Shown in pieces: positions 9,155-17,980 of a DNA stretch of 64,000 nucleotides. The position numbers and the translations under genes were made by a program. Position 1 is the stretch's first letter; each line of letters opens with the position of its first letter. The notes below the pieces were generated by a model. The model was not told the origin of the DNA. It ran no database searches and saw only the letters and a program-made list of their open reading frames with translations. The stretch comes from an uncultured Flavobacteriaceae bacterium (GTDB lineage Bacteria; Bacteroidota; Bacteroidia; Flavobacteriales; Flavobacteriaceae), in assembly GCA_913048115.1 (NCBI GenBank), contig CAJWVI010000004.1, positions 33,060-97,059 of the forward strand, in the 5' to 3' direction.

Positions 9155-10186
9155 CTACTGCGGTATTCTAAAAACTGCGGCTATGGGAGCGTGGTCTGAA
9201 AATGTTTCTTCTAATGTACTAAAGTCTATCACCTCTAATGTTTTAGAACCAAATATATAATCGATTCTCAAGGGGTATGAATCAAATGTAAAGGTAGTAC
9301 CAAGACCACTGCCTTTTTCTAAAAAAGTGTCTTTCATACCCTTTTTCAAGGTTCTATAAACATAAGAAAATGCGGTATTGTTAAAATCACCCCCTAAAAT
9401 AATAGGATATTTAGTCATATTCATGTGCTTTAATATAGCCTCAGCTTGTTCTTGTTGCTTTTGAAAAGCCAAAGTGATTCTACCATATAACATATTCTTG
9501 TCTTGCTCTTGTAGAGAGTTTACCGATGGGTTAATCTTTAGAGACTTTAAATGTAAATTATATAATCGCAGCGTATCATTCCCTTTAATAATATCGGCAA
9601 ACAAGGTGTTATTGTATGTTTTAACAAAATCGAAAGCTCCTTTGTTTACAAGTGGATATTTAGAAAAAATAGCATGTCCTAGGAGAACCTTATCATTTTT
9701 AAAATGAATATAACGATGTGGATATTTTGAGAATTTATGTGATGTATTTCTATAATATTCTTGAATAAAAACAACATCTGGTGCCGCTTTTGTTAATGTA
9801 TTATTGAGCACTTCTGCAATATTTGAGGTGTTTTCATTTTTCTCGTAAAGATTAAATAATCGTACATTATAACTTAATACTGATATCGTGTGGTCATTAG
9901 AAGAGACCTGGTCATTAGAAGAAAATTTATAAAATGGATTAAAAAAGGAGTATGCTGCAAACAACATCACAGCAGATAAAACAAACTGTTTTTTTAATTT
10001 TAGCAACCAATACAAACCAAACAAAAAAGTAAGAAGGATAAGTGGAGATACAGTAAGACTTAATAAGGCAATGGCCGGAAAGCTTTTGGGAGGGAGAAAT
10101 GGCAACACAAAAGAGATCAAAAGTAAGAATGCAACAATGCTGTTGCACCAAAAAATAATTTTCTCAAAGAATGATAGCTTTTTCAA
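9155..10186 (-). CDS. membrane-anchored endonuclease/exonuclease/phosphatase family protein
   Basis: The 343-residue protein has three hydrophobic helices in its first 90 residues, followed by an EEP (DNase I-like) domain. The domain boxes are visible in order: SYNVRLFN, VFIQEYYRN, NLHLKSL, ILGGDFNNTAF, IDYIFGS and the final SDHAPIAAVFRI, so the Asp/His catalytic set is complete. The substrate may be nucleic acid, phospholipid or another phosphodiester; the sequence does not decide. It is the last gene of a - strand run with two rhomboid proteases (13 bases after the upstream one), and converges on wbqC with one base between the stops. Confidence 0.9.
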   Translation of the reverse strand: MKKLSFFEKIIFWCNSIVAFLLLISFVLPFLPPKSFPAIALLSLTVSPLILLTFLFGLYWLLKLKKQFVLSAVMLFAAYSFFNPFYKFSSNDQVSSNDHTISVLSYNVRLFNLYEKNENTSNIAEVLNNTLTKAAPDVVFIQEYYRNTSHKFSKYPHRYIHFKNDKVLLGHAIFSKYPLVNKGAFDFVKTYNNTLFADIIKGNDTLRLYNLHLKSLKINPSVNSLQEQDKNMLYGRITLAFQKQQEQAEAILKHMNMTKYPIILGGDFNNTAFSYVYRTLKKGMKDTFLEKGSGLGTTFTFDSYPLRIDYIFGSKTLEVIDFSTLEETFSDHAPIAAVFRIPQ

Positions 10187-10198
10187 AAATGTATGTTT

Positions 10199-11068
10199 TT
10201 ATTCGTTTCCTGCTTTAAATAGAAAGTGCTTCTCTGCTTTGCTTAAACTTTCATAACCACTTTTACCAATCTTGTCTAATATTGAATCTATCTTCATTTG
10301 ACGCTCATCTTTAGCTCCCTTTGCAGGTACTTTTGATTTTTTCCTAGGGGTTTTGTGTACTTTTTTAAAAGGGCGTTCTTTTCTAGTTTTAAATAAATCT
10401 ACTGCCCAGTCTAGTATTTTTTCAAACCAAGCGCCAATATCGTTTCCTTTAGCCAATTGTATGGCATAAAAATAACCAAAAACAGCCCCTCCAATATGAG
10501 AAAGCATTCCTCCTGCATTTGTACCAGTTCCTAGTCTAAATAAATCTAATAAAAACAAGCCTAATGCCAATTGCCAAAGTTTAACATTCACCATAAAAAA
10601 GCGAAAGGAGATATTAGGCGAATAGGTTGCAGCAAATACCATTAACGCAGATACAGAAGCAGAAGCACCCAACAAATATCCTGCTTTACTTTGAAATACA
10701 GGAAATACATTGTACCCAACAACAAATAACAATCCACCAAACAAAGCACCTAATAGATAAATGGTGAGGAAGCGCTTTTCACTAAATAGGTTTAGTATAA
10801 ACTTAGAAAAAAAATGTAGCCAGATCATGTTAAACAAAATATGATAAAAACCACCATGTAAAAAACTATAGGTAAGTATAGACCAAGGTTGTTTTATTAT
10901 TTCAATAGGCTGTTCTGGCAAGACAAACCATTGCATCAAAACATCGGTAGAGGTTCTAAATAAAAAAGAAGCAATAAAAAATGCTAAAAAGACCACGACA
11001 TTAATCACGATTAATCTCATCGCAATATTTTGCGTCTTAAATTTGTATAGTAAGTTTTGTCCTTGCAT
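10199..11068 (-). CDS. rhomboid family intramembrane serine protease (paralogue 2)
   Basis: The 289-residue protein has six predicted membrane helices and rhomboid hallmarks: FLHGGFYHILFNMIWLHFF (the L1/TM2 His-Asn region), the serine helix as LLGASASVSALMVFAA, and the histidine helix as MLSHIGGAVFGYFYA. The usual GxSG becomes GASA here, but the serine itself is kept, so it is probably still active with a modified motif. A charged C-terminal tail (KERPFKKVHKTPRKKSK) follows, with a short SLSKAEKHFLF segment resembling the DUF6576-type tail seen in Bacteroidota rhomboids. It is encoded three bases after its paralogue. Confidence 0.9.
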   Translation of the reverse strand: MQGQNLLYKFKTQNIAMRLIVINVVVFLAFFIASFLFRTSTDVLMQWFVLPEQPIEIIKQPWSILTYSFLHGGFYHILFNMIWLHFFSKFILNLFSEKRFLTIYLLGALFGGLLFVVGYNVFPVFQSKAGYLLGASASVSALMVFAATYSPNISFRFFMVNVKLWQLALGLFLLDLFRLGTGTNAGGMLSHIGGAVFGYFYAIQLAKGNDIGAWFEKILDWAVDLFKTRKERPFKKVHKTPRKKSKVPAKGAKDERQMKIDSILDKIGKSGYESLSKAEKHFLFKAGNE

Positions 11069-11071
11069 AGG

Positions 11072-11821
11072 TTAATCCCAACGGGTGTTATTTAAATCGT
11101 TTCTTTTCCAATAATAAGCCATGATAAAGCCAAATAATGCGCCACCAATATGAGCCCAATTAGCAATGTTTTGTCCAAACATTGAAAAGCCAGTAATCCC
11201 AGAAAACAAATCTAAGAGTATTAATCCTGGTATAAAGTATTTCGCCTTAATAGGTACCGGTAAAAACATTAACATTAAGCCTGTATTAGGAAACATAAGG
11301 CCAAAAGCAACCAAAATACCATACAAGGCTCCAGAGGCTCCAACCGCTGGTGTGTTAAATTCTATAAATAATCGTTCTATTGTCTCTAAAGGAACACTGT
11401 TTAAAATTGATGTATTATACTGTCCTATTGACATAAGCTCATTAAGCTCTGCCTGAGAGGCGCCAGAACTCAATAAAACATCCATAGCACTATGCACATG
11501 ATAATAACCCACCAAAGAATGAATGAAAGCGGCGCCTAATCCTGCTGAAAAGTAAAAGAACAAAAACTTTTTTTGCCCCCAACGTTCTTCCAAAGGAGCA
11601 CCAAACATATACAAGCCAAACATATTAAAGAAAATATGCATCAAGCCGCTTCTATCATGCATGAACAAATGCGTAATAGGTTGCCAAATTTGAAAATCTG
11701 GATGTTCAAAATAATACAATGAGAACAAGCGATACGCAACATCGCCAATAAAGACGGAACCTGCGTACACGATCACATTAATAATGATTAATATTTTAAC
11801 GGTATCTGTTATTCTTCCCAT
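11072..11821 (-). CDS. rhomboid family intramembrane serine protease (paralogue 1)
   Basis: The 249-residue membrane protein carries the classic rhomboid motifs: HLFMHDRSGLMHIFFNMFGL, the catalytic serine in VGASGALYGILVAFG, and the catalytic histidine in WAHIGGALFGFIMAYYW. It should cleave membrane proteins within or near a transmembrane helix; its substrates are unknown. It is followed after three bases by a second rhomboid and then an EEP-family protein, giving a compact - strand operon. It lies 36 bases downstream of mutL, so it may be read from the mutL transcript. Confidence 0.94.
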   Translation of the reverse strand: MGRITDTVKILIIINVIVYAGSVFIGDVAYRLFSLYYFEHPDFQIWQPITHLFMHDRSGLMHIFFNMFGLYMFGAPLEERWGQKKFLFFYFSAGLGAAFIHSLVGYYHVHSAMDVLLSSGASQAELNELMSIGQYNTSILNSVPLETIERLFIEFNTPAVGASGALYGILVAFGLMFPNTGLMLMFLPVPIKAKYFIPGLILLDLFSGITGFSMFGQNIANWAHIGGALFGFIMAYYWKRNDLNNTRWD

Positions 11822-11857
11822 ATATAAACCCTTTGCTAAGGGTAAATTATTTACTAT

Positions 11858-13714
11858 TTATATAAATTTTTTATCAAGATCATTTGCATCAAGTGTAATA
11901 ATCACCGGTTTGTTGGACGGAGAAATACTAGGTTCTTTACACATAAATAATTGATTAACTAGATGTTCTCTCTCTTTGCTATTTAAGGCAACACCTGTTT
12001 TTACAGCCATGCTTTTTGCCATAGACCGGACCAACAAATCATTTTGGCTAAACCCTGCATCTGGAACCTCATCCATAATATCTTGAATGAGTTGTTCTAA
12101 CACTGTACTTGCTTGGCTTTCTGCCAATGCTACAGGAATACCAGTTACAGACAAGGTGTCTTCCCCAAATGTCTCAAAAACAAAACCAGTGTGCTCTAGC
12201 TGTTCTTGTATTTTTTGAAGCACCTGCATATCTGGCTTAGAAAAATTCATTTCAAGGGGAAACAATAACTGCTGACTCACAGCTTGATGTACTGTGATGT
12301 TTTTTAATAATTCTTCATACAACACACGTTGATGTGCCAAATGTTGATGTATGATCATCATACCACTTTTAATGGGGCTAATAATATATTTGTTTTGAAG
12401 TTGAAATGTAAGTTGTCCTGCCACAGCATCTTCTTCGTCAAATAGCGAGCCTGTTACCTCATCACTTTCAAAGGTGAGATGTGTCTCTTGAGTATAGGAT
12501 GTTGCCGAACTCTCTTCATCCTTTAAGCCTACATACAAAGACTCCCAATGCGTTGTGTTTTTATCACGCTTAAATGGAAAATCTATATTTTTTTGTTTGG
12601 GGGCTGCACTAAAGGGGTTAAAGCTCCTGTCTACATCAATGGTTGGAGATATCGGCGGCTTATTAGCGTAATTATACGGTGTGTCTAAAGTACTCTCTCT
12701 ATTAAAATCTAATATAGGTGCAATGCTAAACTGCCCTAAACTGTGTTTCACCGTAGCCCGAACCATGGCATACAAAGCATGCTCATCATCAAACTTAATT
12801 TCAGTTTTAGTAGGGTGTATGTTAATATCTATAGATTGCGGGTCTACCTCTAGAAATAGAAAATAGCCTGGATGTACTCCACTTTTTATTAATCCTTCAA
12901 AGGCTGCATTTACTGCATGATTGAGATATGAACTTTTTATAAACCGATCGTTCACAAAAAAGAACTGTTGCCCCCTACTCTTCTTGGCAAAATCTGGTTT
13001 TAAAACAAAGCCCTCTATTTTTAAAATATCGGTGGTTTCGCTAACAGGAACTAGCTTCTCGTTGGTTTTATTTCCGAAGATATTTACAATACGTTGTCTT
13101 ACATTACTCTGTGGTAAATTAAACACAAGGTCCTGATTGTGCGTCATTGTAAAAGCAATGTTTGGATGCGCCAAAGCCACACGGTGAAACTCATCAATAA
13201 TGTGACGCGTTTCTACAGGGTTAGATTTAAGAAAATTACGCCTTGCAGGAATATTAAAAAATAAATTTTTAACAGAGATAGTAGTGCCACTTGGAACTAC
13301 AGCTGGCTCTTGAGAAACAACCTTGCTTCCCGCCACTGTAATCTTGGTGCCAATTTCTTGATCGTGCTCTTTGGTTTTAAGAACCACATGCGCAATGGCC
13401 GCAATAGAAGCCAGTGCCTCTCCTCTAAAGCCTTTGGTGTGAAGTTTAAACAAATCTTCTGCCACCTTAATTTTTGATGTTGCATGACGCTCAAAGCTCA
13501 ACCGAGCATCTGTAGTGCTCATTCCAACACCATTATCAGTAACTTGAATGAGTGTTTTTCCTGCATCTTTAAGCACTAAAGTAATGATAGAAGCTTTAGC
13601 ATCAATGGCATTTTCAAGCAATTCTTTTACCACAGAGGCGGGCCTTTGAACTACTTCTCCTGCGGCAATTTGGTTTGCAACGTGGTCTGGCAATAATTGT
13701 ATAATGTCTGCCAT
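11858..13714 (-). CDS. mutL: DNA mismatch repair protein MutL
   Basis: MutL couples MutS mismatch recognition to downstream repair. The 618-residue protein has a complete N-terminal GHKL ATPase: VANQIAAGEVVQRPASVVKELLENAIDA, DNGVGM and the TKGFRGEALASI loop. The C-terminal domain is unusual. The position of the endonuclease motif DQHAxxExxxYE reads HQHLAHQRVLYE, with Asp replaced by His and the first Glu by Gln, and the expected CPHGRP end motif reads SPSNKP. The nicking activity is therefore probably absent. The start codon ATG shares one base with the upstream stop (TAATG), implying coupled translation. Confidence 0.96.
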   Translation of the reverse strand: MADIIQLLPDHVANQIAAGEVVQRPASVVKELLENAIDAKASIITLVLKDAGKTLIQVTDNGVGMSTTDARLSFERHATSKIKVAEDLFKLHTKGFRGEALASIAAIAHVVLKTKEHDQEIGTKITVAGSKVVSQEPAVVPSGTTISVKNLFFNIPARRNFLKSNPVETRHIIDEFHRVALAHPNIAFTMTHNQDLVFNLPQSNVRQRIVNIFGNKTNEKLVPVSETTDILKIEGFVLKPDFAKKSRGQQFFFVNDRFIKSSYLNHAVNAAFEGLIKSGVHPGYFLFLEVDPQSIDINIHPTKTEIKFDDEHALYAMVRATVKHSLGQFSIAPILDFNRESTLDTPYNYANKPPISPTIDVDRSFNPFSAAPKQKNIDFPFKRDKNTTHWESLYVGLKDEESSATSYTQETHLTFESDEVTGSLFDEEDAVAGQLTFQLQNKYIISPIKSGMMIIHQHLAHQRVLYEELLKNITVHQAVSQQLLFPLEMNFSKPDMQVLQKIQEQLEHTGFVFETFGEDTLSVTGIPVALAESQASTVLEQLIQDIMDEVPDAGFSQNDLLVRSMAKSMAVKTGVALNSKEREHLVNQLFMCKEPSISPSNKPVIITLDANDLDKKFI

Positions 13715-14013
13715 TAGCTAGAAAAGATTGATAAATCAAAATCAATAATGTACAAGAATACAAATATCAAAACAGCCATCACTATAAGTACTGTTTTATT
13801 GAAAGCTATATTATTTCGGTTGCGGTTATGTACACGTGCGTTTTGCCATTGCCCTGCATAATCATTTTCATTATAGGTATCTGCATAAGCATCAAACTTT
13901 GTCGTGTGGTTTTTATCCTCAACCCCTTCTTTTCCTTTATAGTAACGGGGCGTGTAGTTAAATCGATTGTTCGATTTTAACTTTTTTATAATAGTAAACT
14001 TTATAGGGCCCAT
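13714..14013 (-). CDS. small single-pass membrane protein, unknown
   Basis: The 99-residue protein has a polar N-terminal two thirds (TPRYYKGKEGVEDKNH, ending with RVHNRNRNNIAFNKT) and a C-terminal membrane helix, VLIVMAVLIFVFLYIIDF, with almost no tail after it. It should therefore be a tail-anchored or C-terminal-anchor protein with its basic domain in the cytoplasm. Proteins like this lie between mutL and ribH in flavobacteria, and some have been mislabelled as a riboflavin synthase subunit because of that neighbour; nothing in the sequence supports an enzyme. Its stop overlaps the mutL start by one base. Confidence 0.75.
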   Translation of the reverse strand: MGPIKFTIIKKLKSNNRFNYTPRYYKGKEGVEDKNHTTKFDAYADTYNENDYAGQWQNARVHNRNRNNIAFNKTVLIVMAVLIFVFLYIIDFDLSIFSS

Positions 14014-14031
14014 AAATACGTGCTATTACAT

Positions 14032-14039
14032 CAAAGATA
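14032..14039 (-). promoter_or_regulatory. -7 promoter element for the small membrane protein-mutL operon
   Basis: Read on the - strand this is TATCTTTG, a perfect match to the Bacteroidota TAnnTTTG element. It lies about 19 bases before the ATG at 14013, so the leader would be short. No clear TTG box is seen at 17-23 bases, which lowers confidence. Confidence 0.45.
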
Positions 14040-14211
14040 CCTAAAAATAGGGTTTTGTGGCAGCCTGAAACCTTACAATTTTTAAACAAAAAGATATTTA
14101 AGATAAAAGAGAAAACAAGCAAATTATAAACCAGGTAGGCTTGAAGTTAGCCAGCAATTAAAAAAGGCACTTCATACATTAAAAAAAAAGAAATATAATA
14201 TTGCTTTATCT
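14040..14211. other. intergenic region downstream of ribH
   Basis: This 172-base A+T-rich stretch lies between the end of ribH and the promoter of the small membrane protein gene. I see no gene and no strong hairpin. It carries runs of A (for example near 14179-14188). Confidence 0.4.
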
Positions 14212-14709
14212 CTAGAAAGAAGCGTCTTTACGCAACTGCGCCATCTTGATTGCAGCTATAGCAGCTTCGGTCCCTTTATTACCATGAACGCCACCGCTTC
14301 TATCAATAGCCTGTTGCATGTTATTATCTGTTAAGACACAAAATACTACGGGAATATCACCTTGAATATTTAAGTCTTTAATGCCTTGAGAAACACCTTG
14401 ACAAACAAAGTCAAAATGTTTTGTTTCTCCTTGAATAACACTTCCAATTGCTATTACGGCATCTAGCATGTTATAGCTTTGGGTCATTTTCTTACAACCA
14501 TAAATCAATTCAAAGCTTCCTGGCACGTCCCACCTAACAATGTTCTCTTTGATACCTCCACAATCTAAAATTGCATCAAAAGCGCCTTGAAACATCCCAT
14601 TAGTAATCTCTGGGTTCCATTGTGAAACAACAATCCCAAACCGAAAATTTTTCGCGTTTGGGATTGTTGTAGTATCGTATGCCGATAAGTTTGTATTTTT
14701 TGTTGCCAT
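14212..14709 (-). CDS. ribH: 6,7-dimethyl-8-ribityllumazine synthase
   Basis: RibH condenses 5-amino-6-ribitylaminouracil with 3,4-dihydroxybutanone phosphate, the penultimate step of riboflavin synthesis. The 165-residue sequence has the N-terminal FGIVVSQWNPEIT, the VRWDVPGSFELIYG substrate loop, GSVIQGETKHFDFVCQ with the catalytic-site His, and the C-terminal RSGGVHGNKGTEAAIAAI. It is full length for the family. It follows the YfgM-like TPR gene by 27 bases and is probably co-transcribed with it. No FMN riboswitch is visible upstream. Confidence 0.97.
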   Translation of the reverse strand: MATKNTNLSAYDTTTIPNAKNFRFGIVVSQWNPEITNGMFQGAFDAILDCGGIKENIVRWDVPGSFELIYGCKKMTQSYNMLDAVIAIGSVIQGETKHFDFVCQGVSQGIKDLNIQGDIPVVFCVLTDNNMQQAIDRSGGVHGNKGTEAAIAAIKMAQLRKDASF

Positions 14710-14736
14710 AGGTATGATTCACCAAAGTGAAATACA

Positions 14737-15513
14737 TTATTTCATTGCTTGAGCTTGGCTTAGGTAGGCTGCAGCTTTAGAAGCTTCTGTTGTGTTTGAG
14801 TAGCTACCTGTTATTGTTGCAAAGTGGGTAGCTGCTTTCGAGGCATCACCTAGTTTCATTGCAGTAATACCAGCTTTTAATAAAAAACGTGGAGCTGTAA
14901 ACTCATTATCCTGCATTTTTGCAGCAGTTTCATAATACTCTAAGGCTTTATTCATTTGGTCTAATTGAACAAAAGCATCACCAATAGCTCCTTTTGCTAA
15001 AGGGCCTAAAACAGCATCATCACTCTCAAAAGCATCTAGATAACTAATTGCGTTTTTGTAATCATTCATGTTTAAATAAGCAACACCCGCATAGTAATTT
15101 GAAACATTAGAAGCTTTTGTGCCCCCATAGTTCTCTATGATATCCAAGAAACCATACTTACTATTTCCACCACTTAATGAAAGATTGTATAAAGAATCTT
15201 TTTCAACAGAAGATGTTAACGCTTGATCAAAGTATTCTTGGGCTTGGTACATTTCACTCATTGCCTCTTTTTCTTTAGGCTCTTGAATGACGTTTACAAA
15301 ACCTAGATATGCTAATACCGAAAGTGCGATAGCACCAACAGCGATTAAGATAACTTTTTGGTTTTTCTCAACCCATTCTTCGGTTTTGTTAGCAGTATCA
15401 TCTAAAGTATTAAATACCTCAGCTGTTGTGCTTTCCCCTTCTAAAAGCTCAGAATCGTTAACTTCTTCTGACTTTGATTTTATTTTTCCGCCTCGTTTCT
15501 TGTACGTTGCCAT
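14737..15513 (-). CDS. YfgM-like membrane-anchored TPR protein
   Basis: I start at the ATG at 15513, giving 258 residues that begin MATYKKRGGKIKSKSEEV; an upstream in-frame start would run through A+T-rich promoter sequence. A charged N-terminal segment is followed by one membrane helix (VILIAVGAIALSVLAYLGFV, residues about 55-75), then tetratricopeptide repeats such as SNYYAGVAYLNMNDYKNAISYLD and ALEYYETAAKM. This matches the YfgM/ancillary SecYEG translocon family: N-in, with TPRs in the periplasm, probably assisting protein translocation or folding. The exact role in this organism is inferred. Confidence 0.85.
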   Translation of the reverse strand: MATYKKRGGKIKSKSEEVNDSELLEGESTTAEVFNTLDDTANKTEEWVEKNQKVILIAVGAIALSVLAYLGFVNVIQEPKEKEAMSEMYQAQEYFDQALTSSVEKDSLYNLSLSGGNSKYGFLDIIENYGGTKASNVSNYYAGVAYLNMNDYKNAISYLDAFESDDAVLGPLAKGAIGDAFVQLDQMNKALEYYETAAKMQDNEFTAPRFLLKAGITAMKLGDASKAATHFATITGSYSNTTEASKAAAYLSQAQAMK

Positions 15514-15534
15514 AGATTGATTTTTTATGTACCG

Positions 15535-15542
15535 CAAAAATA
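15535..15542 (-). promoter_or_regulatory. -7 promoter element for the YfgM-like gene
   Basis: On the - strand this reads TATTTTTG, a perfect TAnnTTTG match. It is about 22 bases before the chosen ATG at 15513, which supports that start over the longer reading frame. No clear -33 TTG is at standard spacing. Confidence 0.45.
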
Positions 15543-15664
15543 AAATTTTTATCAGAATATAAAAGGTAAAAGATTTGTTATTTTTCAATAATTTGCAAGA
15601 GCAAAAACAAGTCTATAATACGCACCTATTTTTACCACAAATAGTCTGCAAACCACTAATTACA

Positions 15665-16744
15665 ATGCAACTAGAGCAACTTTCTTTACTGAACTATAAA
15701 AACTTCGAATCGCAGTCTTTTGCCTTCGACGCCAAGATTAATTGCTTTGTTGGCTATAACGGGGTTGGAAAAACGAACGTATTAGACGCTATTTATCACT
15801 TATCCTTCGGAAAGAGTTATTTTAATCCTGTAACGGGGCAAAATATGCGTCATGGCACAGATTTTTTCATGATCGAAGGTACTTATCAAAAAAATGATCG
15901 GCCCGAAAAAATCAATGTGAGTGCTAAGCGAGGGAATAAAAAAATATTAAAACGCAACGGGAAAGTCTACGAGAAGTTTAGTGAACATATTGGTTTCTTA
16001 CCACTAGTTATGATCTCTCCTGCAGATCGTGATTTAATTGTCGAGGGAAGCGATACGCGTAGAAAATTTATAGATGGTGTTATTTCACAAGCAGATACAA
16101 GCTACTTACAACATCTCATTAACTATAACAAAGTGCTGCTACAACGCAACTCTTTATTAAAATATTTTGCAGCAAACCAAACACACAATCAAGACACCCT
16201 TGATATTTATGACGAGCAACTTACGCAATACGGGACTATTATTTTTGAAAAAAGAGCTGCCTTCTTAAAAGAGTTTCTACCTATTTTCTTAGCACGTCAC
16301 AAAATTATCAGCAATGGAGCAGAGGATGTTTCTCTTGTCTACAAAAGCCAACTGGAAGATGCTACACTTTTAAGTTTGTTAAAAAACAATGTCACTAAAG
16401 ACAAAATGATGCAATACACCGGCTTTGGAATCCATAAAGACGATTTGGTCTTTGAAATTGACGGACACCCTATTAAAAAGTTTGGTTCTCAAGGACAACA
16501 AAAATCATTCTTGATTGCACTTAAACTCGCGCAATTTGACTTTATAAAGCAGTTAAATGGTATTACCCCTATCCTACTTTTAGATGATATTTTTGACAAG
16601 CTTGATGAGCAGCGTGTAGCACAACTTATTAGTCTGGTTCATGATGATGCTTTTGGACAAATATTTATAAGCGATACCCACGCCGAGAGAACCGAGGCGG
16701 TGGTCAAAGAAATTCATAAGAGTTATACGTTATTTAAATTATAA
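15665..16744 (+). CDS. recF: DNA replication and repair protein RecF
   Basis: RecF is an SMC-like ATPase that helps load RecA at single-stranded gaps. The 359-residue protein has Walker [10 protein letters not shown], the signature region [18 protein letters not shown], and Walker [17 protein letters not shown] start at the ATG at 15665 because [14 protein letters not shown] is the usual RecF N-terminus; the longer frame adds 30 unrelated residues overlapping the divergent promoter. It is followed at 3 bases by a lipoprotein gene and then a DciA-like gene, a replication-associated grouping. Confidence 0.96.
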   Translation: MQLEQLSLLNYKNFESQSFAFDAKINCFVGYNGVGKTNVLDAIYHLSFGKSYFNPVTGQNMRHGTDFFMIEGTYQKNDRPEKINVSAKRGNKKILKRNGKVYEKFSEHIGFLPLVMISPADRDLIVEGSDTRRKFIDGVISQADTSYLQHLINYNKVLLQRNSLLKYFAANQTHNQDTLDIYDEQLTQYGTIIFEKRAAFLKEFLPIFLARHKIISNGAEDVSLVYKSQLEDATLLSLLKNNVTKDKMMQYTGFGIHKDDLVFEIDGHPIKKFGSQGQQKSFLIALKLAQFDFIKQLNGITPILLLDDIFDKLDEQRVAQLISLVHDDAFGQIFISDTHAERTEAVVKEIHKSYTLFKL

Positions 16745-16747
16745 AAT

Positions 16748-17173
16748 ATGAAACAGTATTTAATTTTTAGTTTTTTAGTGCTACTTACTTTTACTTTAAC
16801 CAGTTGTCAACAAAACACTGCAGAACTAAAACAAAACCTTGCTGGCTATTGGGAAATTGAAAAAGTAACTACCTTGGAGGGAGAAACAAAAGAATTCAAG
16901 ATTAGCATTATCGTAGATTATATTACCATTGAAGGCAATACCGGAAAACGTACCAAAGTGAGTCCTCAACTTGATGGAAGCTATAAAAACAACGGCGTTG
17001 TAGAATCATTTACCATAGACGGCAGCTCTGGCGAACTTGTTTTACGCTACCAAACACCCTTGAGCGCTTGGAACGAAAAAGTAAAAAAAGCCACGAAAGA
17101 GAAACTAATTGTAGTTAATAATCAAGGCAAAGAGTATGTCTACAAACGCTTTGAAAAACTTAATATATACTAA
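16748..17173 (+). CDS. lipocalin-like lipoprotein
   Basis: The 141-residue protein has a lipoprotein signal peptide ending LTFTLTSCQQN, with the lipid-anchored cysteine at about residue 20. After cleavage, a GYWEIEKVTTLEGE strand, a DGSYKNNG turn and regular alternating strands resemble lipocalin-like DUF families of Bacteroidota. It should sit on the outer or inner membrane facing the periplasm. It lies between recF and a DciA-like gene, separated by 3 and 12 bases; the context does not suggest a role. A ligand cannot be named. Confidence 0.7.
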   Translation: MKQYLIFSFLVLLTFTLTSCQQNTAELKQNLAGYWEIEKVTTLEGETKEFKISIIVDYITIEGNTGKRTKVSPQLDGSYKNNGVVESFTIDGSSGELVLRYQTPLSAWNEKVKKATKEKLIVVNNQGKEYVYKRFEKLNIY

Positions 17174-17185
17174 TAGTAAAAAATT

Positions 17186-17482
17186 ATGACAAAAAGAAAC
17201 ACAGAAGAGTCTACTATTGGTGATGTATTAAAAGCATTTATCGGCAAAGGAAAGCTCGCCAAAGGCCTAGATAAAGTAGATGCTAAAAATGCTTGGCTGA
17301 ATGTCATGGGGCCAGGGGTTGCTAACTACACTACCGAGGTAATACTAGAGAGAGATATTCTCTATGTGCAATTAAGCTCTTCTGTACTGAGAGAAGAACT
17401 AAGTTACGGTAGAGAAAAAATAATACGCCTACTCAATGAAGAATTAGGTAAAAATTTAATTGACAAAGTGGTGCTTAGATAA
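17186..17482 (+). CDS. DciA-like (DUF721) protein
   Basis: The 98-residue protein matches the DUF721 pattern: a leading helix TIGDVLKAFIGKGKLAKGLDKV, then AWLNVMGPGVANYTTEV and LYVQLSSSVLREELSYGREKII with the C-terminal LGKNLIDKVVLR. DUF721 includes DciA, the ancestral helper of the replicative helicase DnaB in bacteria that lack DnaC or DnaI. Its place behind recF fits a DNA-replication role. It is shorter than the proteobacterial DciA because it contains only the KH-like domain. A strong terminator follows directly. Confidence 0.82.
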   Translation: MTKRNTEESTIGDVLKAFIGKGKLAKGLDKVDAKNAWLNVMGPGVANYTTEVILERDILYVQLSSSVLREELSYGREKIIRLLNEELGKNLIDKVVLR

Positions 17483-17504
17483 TTCCTTAGGGAATCTTTC
17501 AAAA

Positions 17505-17543
17505 TAAAAAAGCCGTTTATCTTTAAGATAAACGGCTTTTTTA
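17505..17543 (+). terminator. bidirectional intrinsic terminator between dciA-like and ndk genes
   Basis: A perfect 12-pair stem is formed by AGCCGTTTATCT (17511-17522) and its complement at 17526-17537 with a three-base loop. It is flanked by an A-run on the left and a T-run on the right, so it can end transcription from both strands. It sits between converging genes. Confidence 0.93.
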
Positions 17544-17560
17544 TAGGGTATGTTTTAATA

Positions 17561-17980
17561 CTAAAACATGTCTCTACCTGAGAAATGAAACGCTCCTTCA
17601 ATAGCAGCATTTTCATCACTGTCACTTCCATGAACAGCATTCTCTCCCATAGAGGCAGCATACAACTTACGTATTGTACCTTCAGCAGCATCTGCTGGAT
17701 TGGTGGCTCCAATTAATGTTCTAAAGTCTGCAACTGCATTATCCTTCTCCAAGATAGCTGCTACAACAGGACCACGTGTCATGTACTCAACCAACTCTCC
17801 ATAAAATGGACGCTCACTGTGTACTGCGTAAAACTCCTGCGCATCTTGCGTAGTCATGTGTGATAGTTTCATAGCAACGATTCTAAAACCTGCTGCATTT
17901 ATTTTATCTAAAATAGCACCAATGTGTCCTTTCTCAACACTATCAGGCTTTAACATTGTAAAGGTTCTGTCTGTTCTCAT
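17561..17980 (-). CDS. ndk: nucleoside diphosphate kinase
   Basis: Ndk transfers the gamma-phosphate of ATP to other nucleoside diphosphates through a phosphohistidine, balancing nucleotide pools. The 139-residue protein has the N-terminal [12 protein letters not shown], the [22 protein letters not shown] substrate region, and the active-site NAVHGSDS with His117. It is the standard length. It is transcribed alone towards the shared terminator. A -7-like sequence lies just upstream of its start. Confidence 0.97.
   Translation of the reverse strand: MRTDRTFTMLKPDSVEKGHIGAILDKINAAGFRIVAMKLSHMTTQDAQEFYAVHSERPFYGELVEYMTRGPVVAAILEKDNAVADFRTLIGATNPADAAEGTIRKLYAASMGENAVHGSDSDENAAIEGAFHFSGRDMF

Noticed and set aside
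15514..15588. N-terminal extension of the YfgM-like protein from 15588
   Set aside because: It overlaps a -7 element at 15535-15542 and is low-complexity A+T sequence; the conserved start is at 15513.
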